A stretch of DNA of 64,000 nucleotides from Odobenus rosmarus divergens. Taxonomy: Eukaryota > Chordata > Mammalia > Carnivora > Odobenidae. The position numbers and the translations under genes are program-made. The stretch covers positions 2,596,234 to 2,660,233 of the forward strand of contig NW_004450277.1 of assembly GCF_000321225.1 (NCBI RefSeq), in the 5' to 3' direction. Below, piece by piece: positions 1-12,700 of the stretch (within the stretch, counting starts at the first letter, position 1; every line of letters starts with the position of its first letter). Below the pieces are notes generated by a model. It was not told the DNA's origin. It ran no database searches and saw only the letters and a program-made list of their open reading frames with translations.

Positions 1-1635
1 GGACAAGGACACCTGGGGGAGTTTTACCTGCCAGGTCCCCTTCGCCAACCATTTCTGTCTGGCCATCTCAGAAGACCATGGGGGAGGGCAGAAAGGGGAC
101 TTGGAGGGAGACAAGGACACAGATCCAGGGGAAGCTGTGTCTATTAAAGCCTAGAGATGAAGCCCCTGACCTTGACCCTCTCCTTAGTGGTGAAGGACGA
201 GATGGGTGGGGAGTGGCAAAACCCTCCAAAAGGCATGAAGCCCAGTCCATGTGTAGCTTCAGCTTCTTCTGAAGGGGTCCCAGGCAGACCGTTAGTCCCC
301 CTTGCTGCTGAGAACTGTCTGGGACCACTGGGGTGAGTGAGTCTGGAATGTCCAACCTCAGTCCAGAAGCTCTTTCCAAAGCAGGCAGGGGACTATCTTT
401 GAGGTCTCAGGGGCCAGGTGCAGAGTGCGAAAGGAATAGTGTTGCTTCCCTGCCTTCCAACCACACGGATCCTTCTCCATCCTGCCCAGGGCGGGGCATC
501 CTTCTGTGCCCACTCCTGACATTGACCACACAGCCCTGACCCCTCTCTGGCCATCACGCCCCTTCAGCCTGCCCATTCGAACTGTTGCAGGAAGGGTTGG
601 GAAGGAAGCCTCAGCTTTCCCCAGTTAAGAAATGGGAGATCTTTGTGGCACATCATTTTGGTGAATCCTGTGCAGGTATGAGGAATCACATTTTAAGATA
701 ATACTTAATGATCTGGAGTATGCTTGTGACAAAATTGTCTTTAAAAATGATAAGTAATAACTCTTTGAGATTTATTTTTATATGCCTGTATGCGATATAT
801 ATACAGAGGTATGGTTTTGGTTTTTAAACAAGACCAGGAGCATTTAAGACTGTAGTTCAGCTGTTTGCTTTTTTTTTTTTTTTTAAACCTAGCAATGTAG
901 AGTAGACAGCTTTTCCTCTCAGTACATATAAATATATCTACTCCATTCTTGTTAATAGCTTCATACGGAGGGCCAATCTATGCTTTTTTGAGCCTAAAAC
1001 TTATACAATTTGGTAGGCACCCTTTATGAAAAATAACACAAAATAATGAGTAAAAAACTAGATACAAAATGAAATTTATTTAGCATCAAAAGAAATGACA
1101 ATTTTAAAATTTACAACTGACAATTATAACAGTCACCACATGTTGCTAATTCCTCCCTTGGAAGGGCCTTGAACTTGATCTTGAACTTTGCCTTAAGCTT
1201 TATGAACTTCTCTGGCAAATCTGTCCCCAACTGCAATATATTTCTTTGGATTTGCCATAATTTATTTAATGAATGCCCAATTGATAGACATTTAACTTGT
1301 TCCTAGTTTTTTGCTATTATAAACAATGGTGCGGCTGAGATCCTTATAGATATTTCTGTGTAGTTAAACTAGATTTTCTAGAAGTGGGATCAATGGGTCA
1401 CCAAGTGAGCACAGTTTACATTTTGATGGATGAAGCCAGTTTGTTCTCCAAGAAGACTGTGATGAGCTGCCTTTCCTCCAACAGTGTGCGAGTCTACCTT
1501 TGTCCTTATACTAAGCCAATAATGGATATTAGCCTTTTCTTAATTTCTGCCAGTCTGGTAGGTGGAAGTTTTTTTAAAAAAATATTTCTTTGATTATTTG
1601 TAATACTGAGCTTTCTATATGTTTGTTAGACATTT

Positions 1636-1637
1636 AC

Positions 1638-1680
<43 letters not shown>

Positions 1681-1872
1681 TCAAGATTTTATTTATTTAT
1701 TTGACAGAGAGGGAGAGAGAGAGAGCACACAAGCAGGGAAGCAGCAGAGGGAGAGGGAGAAGCAGTTGCCCCGCGGAGCAGGGAGCCAGATGTGGGGCTC
1801 GATCCCAGGACCCTGAGATCATGACCTGAGCCGAAGGCAGACACTTAACCAACTGAGTCGCCCCGGTGCCCC
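1636..1872 (-). mobile_element. CanSINE (tRNA-derived), first of a tandem pair
   Basis: Reverse-orientation head at 1860-1872, body GGGGCTCGATCCCAGGACCC, and a (TTTC)n-derived tail at 1640-1683. It shares outer target duplications with the next copy. Confidence 0.9.
1640..1683. repeat. (TTTC)n microsatellite
   Basis: About eleven TTTC units forming the reverse of a SINE A-rich tail. Confidence 0.95.
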
Positions 1873-2086
1873 TTTCTTTCTTTCTCTCTCTCTTTCTTTC
1901 TTTGAGAGATAGAGAGTGTGTGCAAATGGGGAGGAGGGGTATAAGGAGAGGGAGAGAGAGAATTTTAAGTAGACTCCATGCCCAGCGCAGGGCCCAACGT
2001 GGTGCTTGATCCCACAACTGTAAGATCACGACCTGAGCCGAAATCAAGAGTCGGACGCTTAACCGACTAAGCCACCCAGGTGCCCC
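1873..2086 (-). mobile_element. CanSINE, second of a tandem pair
   Basis: Reverse orientation, more diverged body, head ends GCCACCCAGGTGCCCC at 2086. TAGACATTT at 1627-1635 and 2087-2095 brackets both copies. Confidence 0.88.
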
Positions 2087-2843
2087 TAGACATTTGTATT
2101 TCTTCAATGAATTAAACATCCATTCATATCCTTTGTCCGTTCTTTTTCACATTAATTTCTTGGAGCTCCTTAGAGGCTTTGGAAGTGAATCCTTTGCCTA
2201 TTGTGTATTTGCAGATAGTTTCACCTCATCTGCCTTTGTGATATCGCATTGACATTTTAGTTTTTGTCTAGCTATTTTTATTATTTTTCTTTGCGACAAT
2301 GAAGAAAGGCATTGTTTATCCCAAGATCACAGAAAAATTTATGTTTTCTTCTAGTCATTTATAATTGTATATATATTTAGTCATCCTTCTGTCTGATCTG
2401 AGTAGTTTTGTGTGTGGTGTGATGTATGAATCTAAAAATATTTTTCTAAATTGATAACCAGTTGTTCAAATGCCATTTATTGCATAGTTTATCTTTTCTC
2501 CACTGGCTTGAGATTCTATCATTCTTATATAGTATTAGAGTCTTCTATTTCTGGGATCTCTCTTCTTTCATTGGTATATTTCTGTGGGTGATTTTAATTT
2601 CTTCTCATCTGTCTGCGCCATCCACATTTTACATTGTGTGCAAGTATACTTGCATAAAGTGGGGGAAATGCTTGCCCTTTGTTTTTGGTTTAGGGACTCC
2701 TGGTTTTGTGACCCTGGCCCCTGGGCCATCAGGAAGCAAGTTAAGCATTTTGTTTTGGACATGTATGATAATAGGGATAATCAAGAGTTTTTGTTGGTGG
2801 CGACATGTTTTGGGGACACACAAGTCACCACACTGTAATTTCT

Positions 2844-3066
2844 TTCTTTCTTTCCTTCCTTCCTTCCTTCCTTCCTTCCTTCCTTCCTTCCTCTCTCTCT
2901 TTCTTTCTTTTAGAGAGAGAGAGCAGGGGGAGGAGCAGAGAGAATCTTAAGCAGACTCTGTGCCGAGCACGGAGTCCAATGCGGGGCTCAATCTCACGAC
3001 ATTGAGATCACGACCTGAGCTGAAACCGAGTTGGATGCTTAGCCAGCTGTACCACCCAGGCGCCCC
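2844..3066 (-). mobile_element. CanSINE with long (CTTC)n tail
   Basis: Reverse SINE ending CACCCAGGCGCCCC. Target duplication CTGTAATTTCT occurs at 2833-2843 and 3075-3085. The tail holds a CTTC tandem run (about 2850-2893). Confidence 0.9.
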
Positions 3067-3099
3067 AAACCATGCTGTAATTTCTGACAGCAGGAATGG

Positions 3100-3227
3100 G
3101 GCAGAGGGAGAGATCTCAAGCAGACTCCCCGCTGAGCGCAGAGCCTGATGCGGGGCTCAATCTCATGACCCTGAGATCATGACCTGAGCTGAAATCACGA
3201 GAGGCCGCTTAACCAACTGAGCCACCC
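3100..3227 (-). mobile_element. CanSINE, tail-less partial copy
   Basis: Reverse SINE body from GGCAGAGGGAGAGATC to GAGCCACCC. The poly-T tail is missing. Confidence 0.85.
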
Positions 3228-3232
3228 TTGTA

Positions 3233-3360
3233 TGTCTTCTTCAACATTCACTGATCACATGCCATATATCAGGCACCACTGTAGTTGCTGAGGATAAAAT
3301 AGTGAACAAAAAATGACACAAGCCCCTGTGCACAGGGAGCTCATAGTGCACCAAAATGGT
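3233..3360. mobile_element. L2-like fragment
   Basis: ATTCACTGATCACATGCC...CAGGCACCACTGTAG resembles the widespread 'TGAGCACCTACTATGTGCC' L2 3' consensus. Family is recalled, not searched. Confidence 0.4.
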
Positions 3361-3538
3361 CCTCGTTGCCAGCTAGGTGGGAGGAGTGGTAGATGGTCAC
3401 CATTCTCACTGGGCATCTAGGAAATTGGGGAGCGGGGTAGGGGTGGTGACTTGCCCAGGCCACTCAGCACCACGTGACCGTGGCCAGGGTGAGTCCCAGC
3501 TCACAGCACTGCTGAGTGGGCCCGCCTCTCTTGCACAG

Positions 3539-3760
3539 ATCATCTTCCTGCAGACCAGGCCTCGCCAGCCACATGTAGCCGTCCTGCTGAGCAGCTGCAT
3601 CGACGGCCACATCTATGCCTGGTCCATCCACGGGGGCGGAGGCCTGCTGGGGAAGTTCCCTGTGGACTTCCTAAGCCGGGGGGATGTGGTCGTGGGTGCC
3701 ATGGCCACGGATGAAAAAGACTTGATCCTTGTCACAGGGGATTGTAAAGGATACATCAAG
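3539..3760 (+). CDS. EFCAB8: EFCAB8 exon (WD40 blades)
   Basis: This exon is 222 bp, phase 0 at both ends, 74 codons. The acceptor is TTGCACAG and the donor GTGAGG. The product begins IIFLQTRPRQPHVAVLLSSC and ends VTGDCKGYIK. The motif DGHIYAWSI is a typical WD40 D-strand, and the WD unit at the end is completed by IWDI in the next exon. Confidence 0.85.
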
Positions 3761-6700
3761 GTGAGGAAGACCTGGCTTGAGTTGGAGGGGCTGGTGGCAG
3801 CCAAGCTCTGAGCACCCCCTCTTTGCTGTGTGTGGCGCTAGCCTAGTCCCTACTCCCTCTGGGTACTGGTTTCGTTTGTAAAACGGTAGGCAGTAGAAGT
3901 CCTCTTCTGCTATGGTGTGCCCAGGAAATGAGTGAGGACGTGGCTCCAAAGGGCCGTCCAAGAAGCCTCTCCCAGTGGGTCCCCTACTCCATTTTTCTCT
4001 TCCTGCCACTCCCTTACCCCCAGCTGTGTATCTCTCTGTGATCACCTGTCTCAGGAGCTGACTTCATGCTTTGTGGTGAGACATGAGGCAAGAATGTCTT
4101 GTCCTTGTGCTGGTCATACCCTCTCTGCATGCCAGCTAAGGGGTCTGGCCTAGAAGGTCCCGAGGGCCCCTTCTGACCCTGAGTGTCTGTGAGTGCTCAC
4201 ACCTCAGAGTGAAGAGAAATAGTCTGGGAGGGGCCCACAGTGTGAGTTGGTGCCGGTGTCAAGGGGTGCTGGACCACTAACCCACGTTTTGTGCCTAGAT
4301 CTGGGACATCAAGGATTACTGCACATTCACTGACAGGTGGTCATCTCAACCCAGTGGAACAAACAAGTTCCAGTTCTTAATTCCTGAACGGGTCCAGATC
4401 AACCTCCCACACTACATCCCCTTGGAGGAGAAGGAGGTAGGAAGATTACTGGGGGAATTTGAACCACACTCATGAGCTGGGACCACGGTTCTCTTACCAA
4501 GATTCAGAGTCTTTCATGTTTCTCATTCAAGGTAGTCTGGTTGATGTGGGACAGTTTTTGTTAGCCAGAAGTCACCATTATCCAGTAAAACCCAAGTCTA
4601 CACACCAAATATACCCACATGCATACACTTGCACATGAACACACATACCCCTTCCATGGGCTTTAATCTTTGCGAAGAGGGCCCTGGGGTCATGAATTCT
4701 TTTTAAAATAATGAAAATATTTGGGACAGCTGGCTGGCTTAGTCAGTAGAGCATGCAATTCTTGATCTCAGGGTTGTAAGTTGAGCCCAATGTTAGATGT
4801 AGAGATTACTTAAAAATAAAATCTTTAAAAAATCAATGAAAATATCTATGTATTTTCTTGAGTAGGTAATATATTTACATAGTTCAAAAATCACTTGATA
4901 TTTCCCTAATGACTAATGAAGTTGAGCACCTTTTCCTTACTTATCAGGAAAATGCCAATTAAAACCACAATGTGATACCACTACACATCCACCAGAATGA
5001 CTAAAACTAAAAAGATAGGCAATACCAAATGTTGGCAAGGGTGTAGGTCAACTGAAATTTCTATTGCTGGCAGGAAGGTAGATTGGTATAATCACTTTGG
5101 GGAACTGTTTGGCAGTAATTGCTAGAACTGAATATATGTCTACACTATGATCCAGCAATTCTACTTCTAGGTTTATACCCAAGAGAAGCCTATGCTCTAA
5201 AATATAATGAATAAAAACATTAATAGAATTACCATTTGTAATAACTCTGCGTATGAGACAACTGAAATGCCCATCAATGTAGACTGGAAAAATAAATTGC
5301 GCTGTACACACTGTCCAGAATAATATGGGGCATTAGAAATGAATGGTCTGCAACTATTTATTACAAAATGGGTAATTATTTGAACAATGTAAGTGAAAGA
5401 AGTCAGACACTAAAAGAGTAAATATGGTAAGTTTTATAGATCCATCTGTACAAAGTACAGAAACAGACAAGACCAAGGTACCCTGTTAGAAGTGACTGTC
5501 TTTGTGTGGGGCATGCAGTGGCTGGAAGGAGTCGTGAGGGGGGCTTGGGGGCTGACAGTGTTTCATAATCTGGGTCTGGCCATGCAGTTGTGTTTGGCTT
5601 GTAAAAATTTATACGGTGGCACATTTATGACATGTACACTTCTCTATATGTATGTTGTACATCAGTGAAGATTTAAAAACTCGGGGAGTGGAAAAGGCTC
5701 ATAGCGAGGCCTCTTAGCCCTACTCCTGTCCCCCTGCCCACCGCCCCGCCACACCGGCTCTTCTTGTGTCATTTCCATTGATTTTTGGTGATTCTTCCAG
5801 TATTTATTTATGCAAAGAGAAATGTATAAAGTTATTTCCTCCTTACTTTTACATGAAAGCAGCATGCCATGCACACTGGTGCTCACCTTGCTTTTCTTAT
5901 TCCATAATATATCTTGGAGATGTATTATCTTTGCATATGAGTACATTTTTCTTTAGAGATGTGCAGGCAAGCCATAGGATATATTAATGATATAATGCCC
6001 TTTGAAGGGAAATTGAGGTTGTTTTCAATCTTTTGTTCTTAAACAAAAGGGAAGAGTGAATGTTGTTTCATATGTGTGAAAAATACGTCTGAAGGATAAA
6101 TTCCTGGAAGTGGGACTTCTAGGTCAAGGGGTAGTATGCATTCACAAAAGGGAAGAGTGAATTTGTTTCAAATGCGTGAAAAATATGTCTGAAGGATAAA
6201 GATAGAAAGATATGAAAGATATGAACTACCAGAATGGGCTCAAAAAAAAAAAAAAGGAAAATCTAAAGAAATAGAAAATTTGAATATCGTAAGTAAAGAG
6301 ATTGAATTAGCACTAAAACTTCCCACAAAGAAAAGCCCAGGTACAGATGACTTCACTGGTGAATTCTACTAAGTAGTTAAAGAAGAATTGATGCCAATTC
6401 TTCAAGAATTCTTGCCAAGTAGTTTTCTATGAGGCCAATATTACCTTGATACTATAACCAGACAAGGACATCATAAGAAAATAAAACTACATCTCTTGTG
6501 AATATAGATGCAAATATCATCAATAAAACACTAGCAAATTGAATCCAGCAACATATGAAAAGGATTACATATTATGGCCAAGTGAGACTTCCCAAGAATG
6601 CAAGGTTGGTTTAATATCCAAAATCAATTAATGTAATACACTGTATTACATGAATAAGAACAAAAGACACATAATCATCTCAATAGATGCAGAAACAGCA

Positions 6701-9700
6701 TTCGAGAAAAGCCAACACCTTTTCCTGATAAAAATGCTCAATCAACAAGGAGTAGAAGGGAACTTCCTCAACCTGATAAAATGCATCAGCAAAAAGCAGC
6801 TACTATCATATTTAATGGTGAAAGATTAAACTTTTCCTCCTAAGATGAAGAACAAGATGAGGATGTCGGCTCTTGTCACTTGCTCTAATGTTTTACCAGC
6901 AGGGCAAGTAGGCAAGAAAATGAAATAAAAGGCATCCAGCTTACAGTAGTATCAAAAAGAATAAAATATTTAGGGATGAATTTACAAAAGTAGTGAAAAA
7001 CTTGTATTATGAAGACTTCAAAGCACTGTTGAAAAAATTGAAGACAACCTAAATAAATGGAAAAATATTCCATGTTCATGGATTGGAAGATTTAATTTTG
7101 TTAATATAGCAGTATTTGCCAAGTTAATTCAATGTAATCTATCACAATCCCAGCTTCTTATTTTACAAACTGATTCTAAAATTCATATGGAAATACAAGT
7201 GACCTAGAATAGTTCAAAAATCTTGAAAAAGAACAGAGTTGGAAAACTCACACTTCCCAACTTCAAAACTTACTCTGAAGCTACAGTGAAAATAGTGTGG
7301 TACCAGCATTAGGGTAGACATATAGGTCAATGAAATAGAATTAAGAGTGGAAAAATAAACTCTCACATTTATGGTCAATTGATTTTGGGCAAAGGTGCCA
7401 AAACAATCAAATGGAGGAAAGAATAGTCTTTTTAAAAAATGATGCTGGGAAAACTGGATATCCACATCGGAAGAATGAACATACAACATAGAGAAGAACA
7501 TACCTCACAACATACATAAAAATTAGCTTCAATGGTCATGGACCTAAATGGAAGAGTTAAAATTATAAGACTCTTAGAAGAAAGCATAGGGAGAAATCTG
7601 CACGACTCTGGGTTAGGCAATATTTCTTAAATATGATGCAAAACCACGAGCAACAAAAGGAACAAATAAATTGAATTTTGTCAAATTTAAAAACTTTCGG
7701 CCTACAAAAGACACCATTAAAAAAGGGAAAAGGTGACATACAAATAGAAGAAAATATTTGCAAATCATATATATGATAAGAAACTAGTATCCAGACTGAA
7801 GAATTCTTACACATCGACAGTAAAAAGACAAATAACCCAATTAAAAATGGGCAAAGGATCTACATAGACATTTCTTCAAGAAGATATACAAATCACCAGT
7901 AAATATATGAAAAGATGTTGAACATCGTTGGGAATTAGGGAAATTCATATCAAAACAGTAACGAGATCCCACTTCACACTCATTAGGATGGCTGTAGATA
8001 ATAAATGTTGGCCAAGATGTGGGTAAATTGGAACTCTCAAACATTGCTGGTAAGAACATAAGGTGGTACAGCCACTTTGGAAAACAGTTTAACAGTTTCT
8101 CAGAAAGTTAAACATAGAGTTACCATATGACCCAGCAATACATCCAAGAGAAATGAAGCCGTGTCCACACAAAATCTTAAATGTGGGTGTTTATAGCAGC
8201 ATTAGTTGTAATAGCCAAGAAGTGAAAGCAACCCACATGTCCACAACGGATGAATGGATAAGTAAAGTAATCAAGTACTGATACATGCCATAGCACCATG
8301 TACCTTGAAAACATGCTAAGTGAAAGAAACCAGTCACACAAAGGACCATATACTGTCTGATTCCACTTACACCAACTGTGGGATGCTGAAATGACCTAAA
8401 ATCGGTCATGATGGTGGTTGCAAACTCTGTGAGTATACTAAAAACCACCGAAGCAAGCCCTTTAAATGGGTAAATTGTATGTGAATTATATTTCAATAAA
8501 GCTGTGTTTAAAAGCTATAAAAATGATAGAGCAGTTTTTCTTTTTCACAAATCTTTTTGTTGTTGTTATTTGTAGTTGTTTATCTGCACATCTGGTAATT
8601 TATCTCATGGAAATAGTATGTAAAACAACATAAATCTTTCTAAGGCCTTTACTGTGTACCGCCAAACTGCATTCCCAAAGTTTATAGTTTTGCACTTCTA
8701 ATATTTTGCTTTATCCTTGCCAGCATAAAGTATTTATTATTAGTGGTATTCATCCGAGTGAGGTTTCCTTGGGTCTATAGAGTGCCTTGCTTATAGAAGG
8801 CGTTCAATAAATAAATATTTGAAGTGAAAAAAAAACTTTTGGCTGATTTTTAGATGCAAATGGTTTTCTTTGATTTTAATAAAGATATCTTTGCTTATTA
8901 GTGATGTTGACATCTTATTTTATTGGCCATGTATGGTTTTGTGAATTGTCTCTTCACGTCCTCTGTCCATTCTTCTATTGTGGTAACCATCTTTTGTAAG
9001 TGATGTATAATCCTTTTTAAACATATTAAAAATACTAACTTATTATTTGTCATATGTATTACCAATATTTCCCCCCAATTGGTCATTTGCCTTTTAATTT
9101 TATTTATGATGATTTTAAAATTATAATTTTTTTTCGGTCAAGCCAATTTTTCTTCCCATTGTGGTACTTCCCATTGTCAATCACTTTCTTATTCAGAGGT
9201 AAGCTAAATACTCCTATTTTCTTTTAGATGTTTTGCAGTTTCATTAAAAAGAATTCTTTGACCCTTCTAGTGTTTCCTTAGTTGTTTTTTTAAATTTTTA
9301 AAAAATGTTTATTCTAAGTAGGCTCCATGTCCAACATGGGGCTCGAACTCCCAACCCTGAGATCAAGCATTGCATGCTCTGCCAACTGAGCCAGCCAGGC
9401 GCCCTAGCGTTTCTTTAGTTGTAAGAAACACAACAATGGTTGAAGTTTCTCTTGATAGTTTATCCGGTATTCCAGCACTTTTTTATGGGTCATGCTGTCT
9501 ATTACCACAAATTTTCCTGCCACTATTACATACAGAGGTTTTATGTAAATGTATGTTGGTTTCTGAGCTTTCTAACATCTCCCATTGTTCTGTTTAAAAT
9601 TTTTATATTGTGACTTAACATACTTGAATATGGTAAAAATACATCCCTTTCAATATTGTTTTATTTAAAACAGTCCTGGTTATTTTTACTCATTTTCCAG

Positions 9701-12700
9701 TTAAGTAGAGTTCATCCTTTCATAGTGAATGTGATCTATCACTCCCTTGCTCACCCTGTTCTATTCCCAGTGCCCAGCTGAATAATTTTAGAAGAAGACC
9801 TGGTTCTTGTCCTAGCCTCGCTACTTTCTAGCTCTGTGGCTTTGGACTCACTTCTCTCCTCTGTGAAATGGTGAGACTCACACATCCTGTAAGGTTGTTA
9901 TGATGTTCAAATGGAATAATCTGTATAGATGCAATTGGTAAGCAATATAGCAAACGCAAATGCTTTTTTATGATTTTACCAAAGGGACCAGTGAAGGCTA
10001 GACAAGTGCCAGGACTTACCTAAATTAATGTGGGAACATGTCTAGAACTAGAACCCTGGGACATGAGCCAGGGGACTGTGACCTAGGATCCTTACAGAGG
10101 GCTTGACTGCCTCCAGTATAAGTAGTTCTCCTGTACTGTCCCTTATAGGTCGTGGCTGGCCAGACCATTTCCCTGGTTCCCCCCAAGCTTCTGAATTCCT
10201 GGAAGGGCCATTTGGATAGTGTGGCAGACATCCTGTATGTGGATAGCTTCCAGCTGGTTGTCAGTGCTGGCCAGGACTGTGACGTCAAGGCTTGGAAACT
10301 CTCCGGTGACACCATTGGTATGGGTCCTGCTGAAGGTCAGCCATGCCGCATGGCCCATCATGGCCCTGTCCCTGTTAGAACCTAAGCTGGCATAAACCTT
10401 ATATCCTGTGGGGTGGGGTTTCAGGCCACAGAAGCTGTCTCTGCTCAAATAGTATCACAGGATGTGAGTCTTTCCAGTTGTCCATTCAGCAGTCTGTTCA
10501 GTCATCCATCAACTGTCCATCCACCCACTCACCCACCCACCCGAAATTATTTGCCTGTGTATATTTTTGCAAATCATATATCTGAGAAGGCACATTCCTT
10601 TCTCTTTTTAAAAATAAACTTGTTGAGTTATAACATACATAAAGAAAAGCACACAAACCAAAAGGGTTCAGCTTGTGAATTTTCAGAAAGTAAATACACA
10701 CCCATATAGCCATCACATAAAAAGCATCTTATGCTTTCTTACACTTAGTATTTTCATGGTCTATCTCTCAACTCTTCTGCCTGGCCCCCAGCCTTCGTTG
10801 TATGGCCACCATAAACCCTGTGAAGGCCTGAGGGAAAGGGTTGGTGGGTAGCTGCAGACTTGCCCTGTGGCTGGAACATCCTGGGTTATAATCTGTCATG
10901 TCACGTGAGGCTGTTAAAAGTTCACTAAGGACTCGTCTGATTTCTCCTCCTCCACGGAGGGTTCATCCTCCTCTCATTACTCTGTCAGGGTTGAAAGCAG
11001 CCTTGGTCTCTTGTCTCTTATCAAAGGCTTATTCCTTTCTGAATTAGTTCACTTAGGTTTCCTTGCATTTCAGCTCTTATGTGGGTAAAAACTTTCTGAC
11101 TATTTTTAATTTCTTTCTCTCTATGATGAAATTCCTCATCTTCTACTTTGTATTCTCGAACATTTTGATCAAAGTTATTTTAAAGTCTTTGATAATCCAG
11201 TATCTGGTTCACTTCTGGGTCTGTTTCTATCGCCTATCATTTCTGTTGGTTCCAAACGTGACACAGTAACAAGGACCGGATTTACATTCCCACTTTCAAA
11301 GACTAAAAGCATGAACAAAATATATATAACAGTTTCCAGACATTAGACAGCAGGCAGCAAAGAATAGTAATTCCTGAGGTATAATTTATAATAATATATT
11401 ATACATAAAATAATATAATACAAAATTAGTATAAATTATATATAATATATACAGTACATTTGTAATATTATAAATTATATATAATACAATATAGACATAT
11501 TATACTATATAATGTATATAAATATTATGAATATACTTCATGTGTCACAAAAGGTAGAAGAAAACATCAGCATGTTAAAGAGAGAATTTAAATATATATA
11601 AAAAGACCCAAATTGAAATTAGAAATTGAAAACAACAATGTCTGGGGGCGCCTGGGTGGCTCATTTGGTTAAGCGACTGCCTTCGGCTCAGATCACGATC
11701 CTGGAGTCCCTGGATCGAGCCCCGCATCGGGCTCCCTGCTCAGCGAGGAGCCTGTTTCTCCCTCTGACTCTCCCCCCTCTCATGTACTCTCTCTCTCTCT
11801 CATTCTTGCTCTCTCAAATAAATAAATAAATCTTTAAAAAAAAATAAAAACAACAATGTCTGAGATAAAAATACATTGGATAGGGTGAATAGCAGATTAG
11901 ATACTACAGAAGAAAAGACTAGTGACTATGAAGACATAGTAATGGAAACTGAAAAAAAGACTGAATAAGTTGACATTTTAAGTTATGACATGATGATTTG
12001 GTATATGGGTACATTGTGAAATGATTACCACAATCAAGATAATTAATACATCTATTACCTCACATAGTTACTATTTTTTTTTTTTTTGGTGGTGAGAACA
12101 CTTAATATCTACTCTCTTAGCAAATTTCAAGTATTCAGTACAGTGTTGTTAACTGCAGTCACCACGCTGTGCATTAGATTACCGAACTTATTCATCTTCT
12201 AACTGAAAGTTTGTACCCTTTTGCCAACATGGCTTTTCAATCTATCTCCGTCCTTGTATTTAAATGTGCTTCTTTTGTGGAGCATTATATTGAGTCCTAT
12301 TTTCTTCATCCTGTCCGACAATCTTTGCCTTTTAATTGGATATTTAGTCTATTCAAGTATTAATGAAATTACTTATATGGTTTAAGTCTATCATCTTGAT
12401 ATTTGTTTTCTGCTCTTTGTTCCTTTATTCTTCGTTTTCTGCCTTCTTTTGGATTAATCAAGTATTTAAAACAATTACGTTGTTTTATTTCTTTATTAGG
12501 TTTTCAATTGTATGTTTTTATAATATTCGTTAGTGGTTACTCTAGAGATTATAATATGCACTCTTGACCTGATACCACTGCTTGTGCAAGAATCTTACTT
12601 TTGGGCGCCTGGGTGGCTCAGATGGTTGAGCATCTGCCTTCGGCTCAGGTCATGATCCCAGAGTCCTGGGATTGAGTCCTGCATCGAGCTCCCTGCTCCT

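Larger units (their letters stand above)
1255..2843 (-). mobile_element. Old L1 fragment, antisense, split by SINEs
   Basis: Plus-strand text such as GCTATTATAAACAATGGTGC and TAGAAGTGGGATCAATGGGT is the reverse of the L1 ORF2/3' region. No open L1 frame survives. A SINE pair sits at 1636-2086. Confidence 0.7.
1..3538 (+). other. Upstream EFCAB8 intron (edge of window)
   Basis: No exon could be supported here. Positions 1-850 look unique. From about 850 the stretch is mainly old antisense L1 with four SINE copies and an L2-like fragment at 3233-3360. Positions 970-1245 interrupt the L1 with AT-rich sequence that I cannot assign. Confidence 0.5.
4437..10148 (+). other. EFCAB8 intron (5.7 kb), mostly L1
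   Basis: Contains a plus L1 end (4915-5655), an antisense L1 (5745-6150), a longer plus L1 (6204-8520), another antisense L1 (8530-9285), two old SINEs and a MIR. No additional exon recognised. Confidence 0.7.

Noticed and set aside
1..45. Possible exon end at the left edge (open frame followed by CAG-GTCCCC)
   Set aside because: The donor is poor, the segment is cut by the window edge and no frame link to the next exon can be tested.
6204..8520. L1 reverse-transcriptase fragments as possible genes
   Set aside because: Multiple stops and frameshifts; ordinary decayed L1.
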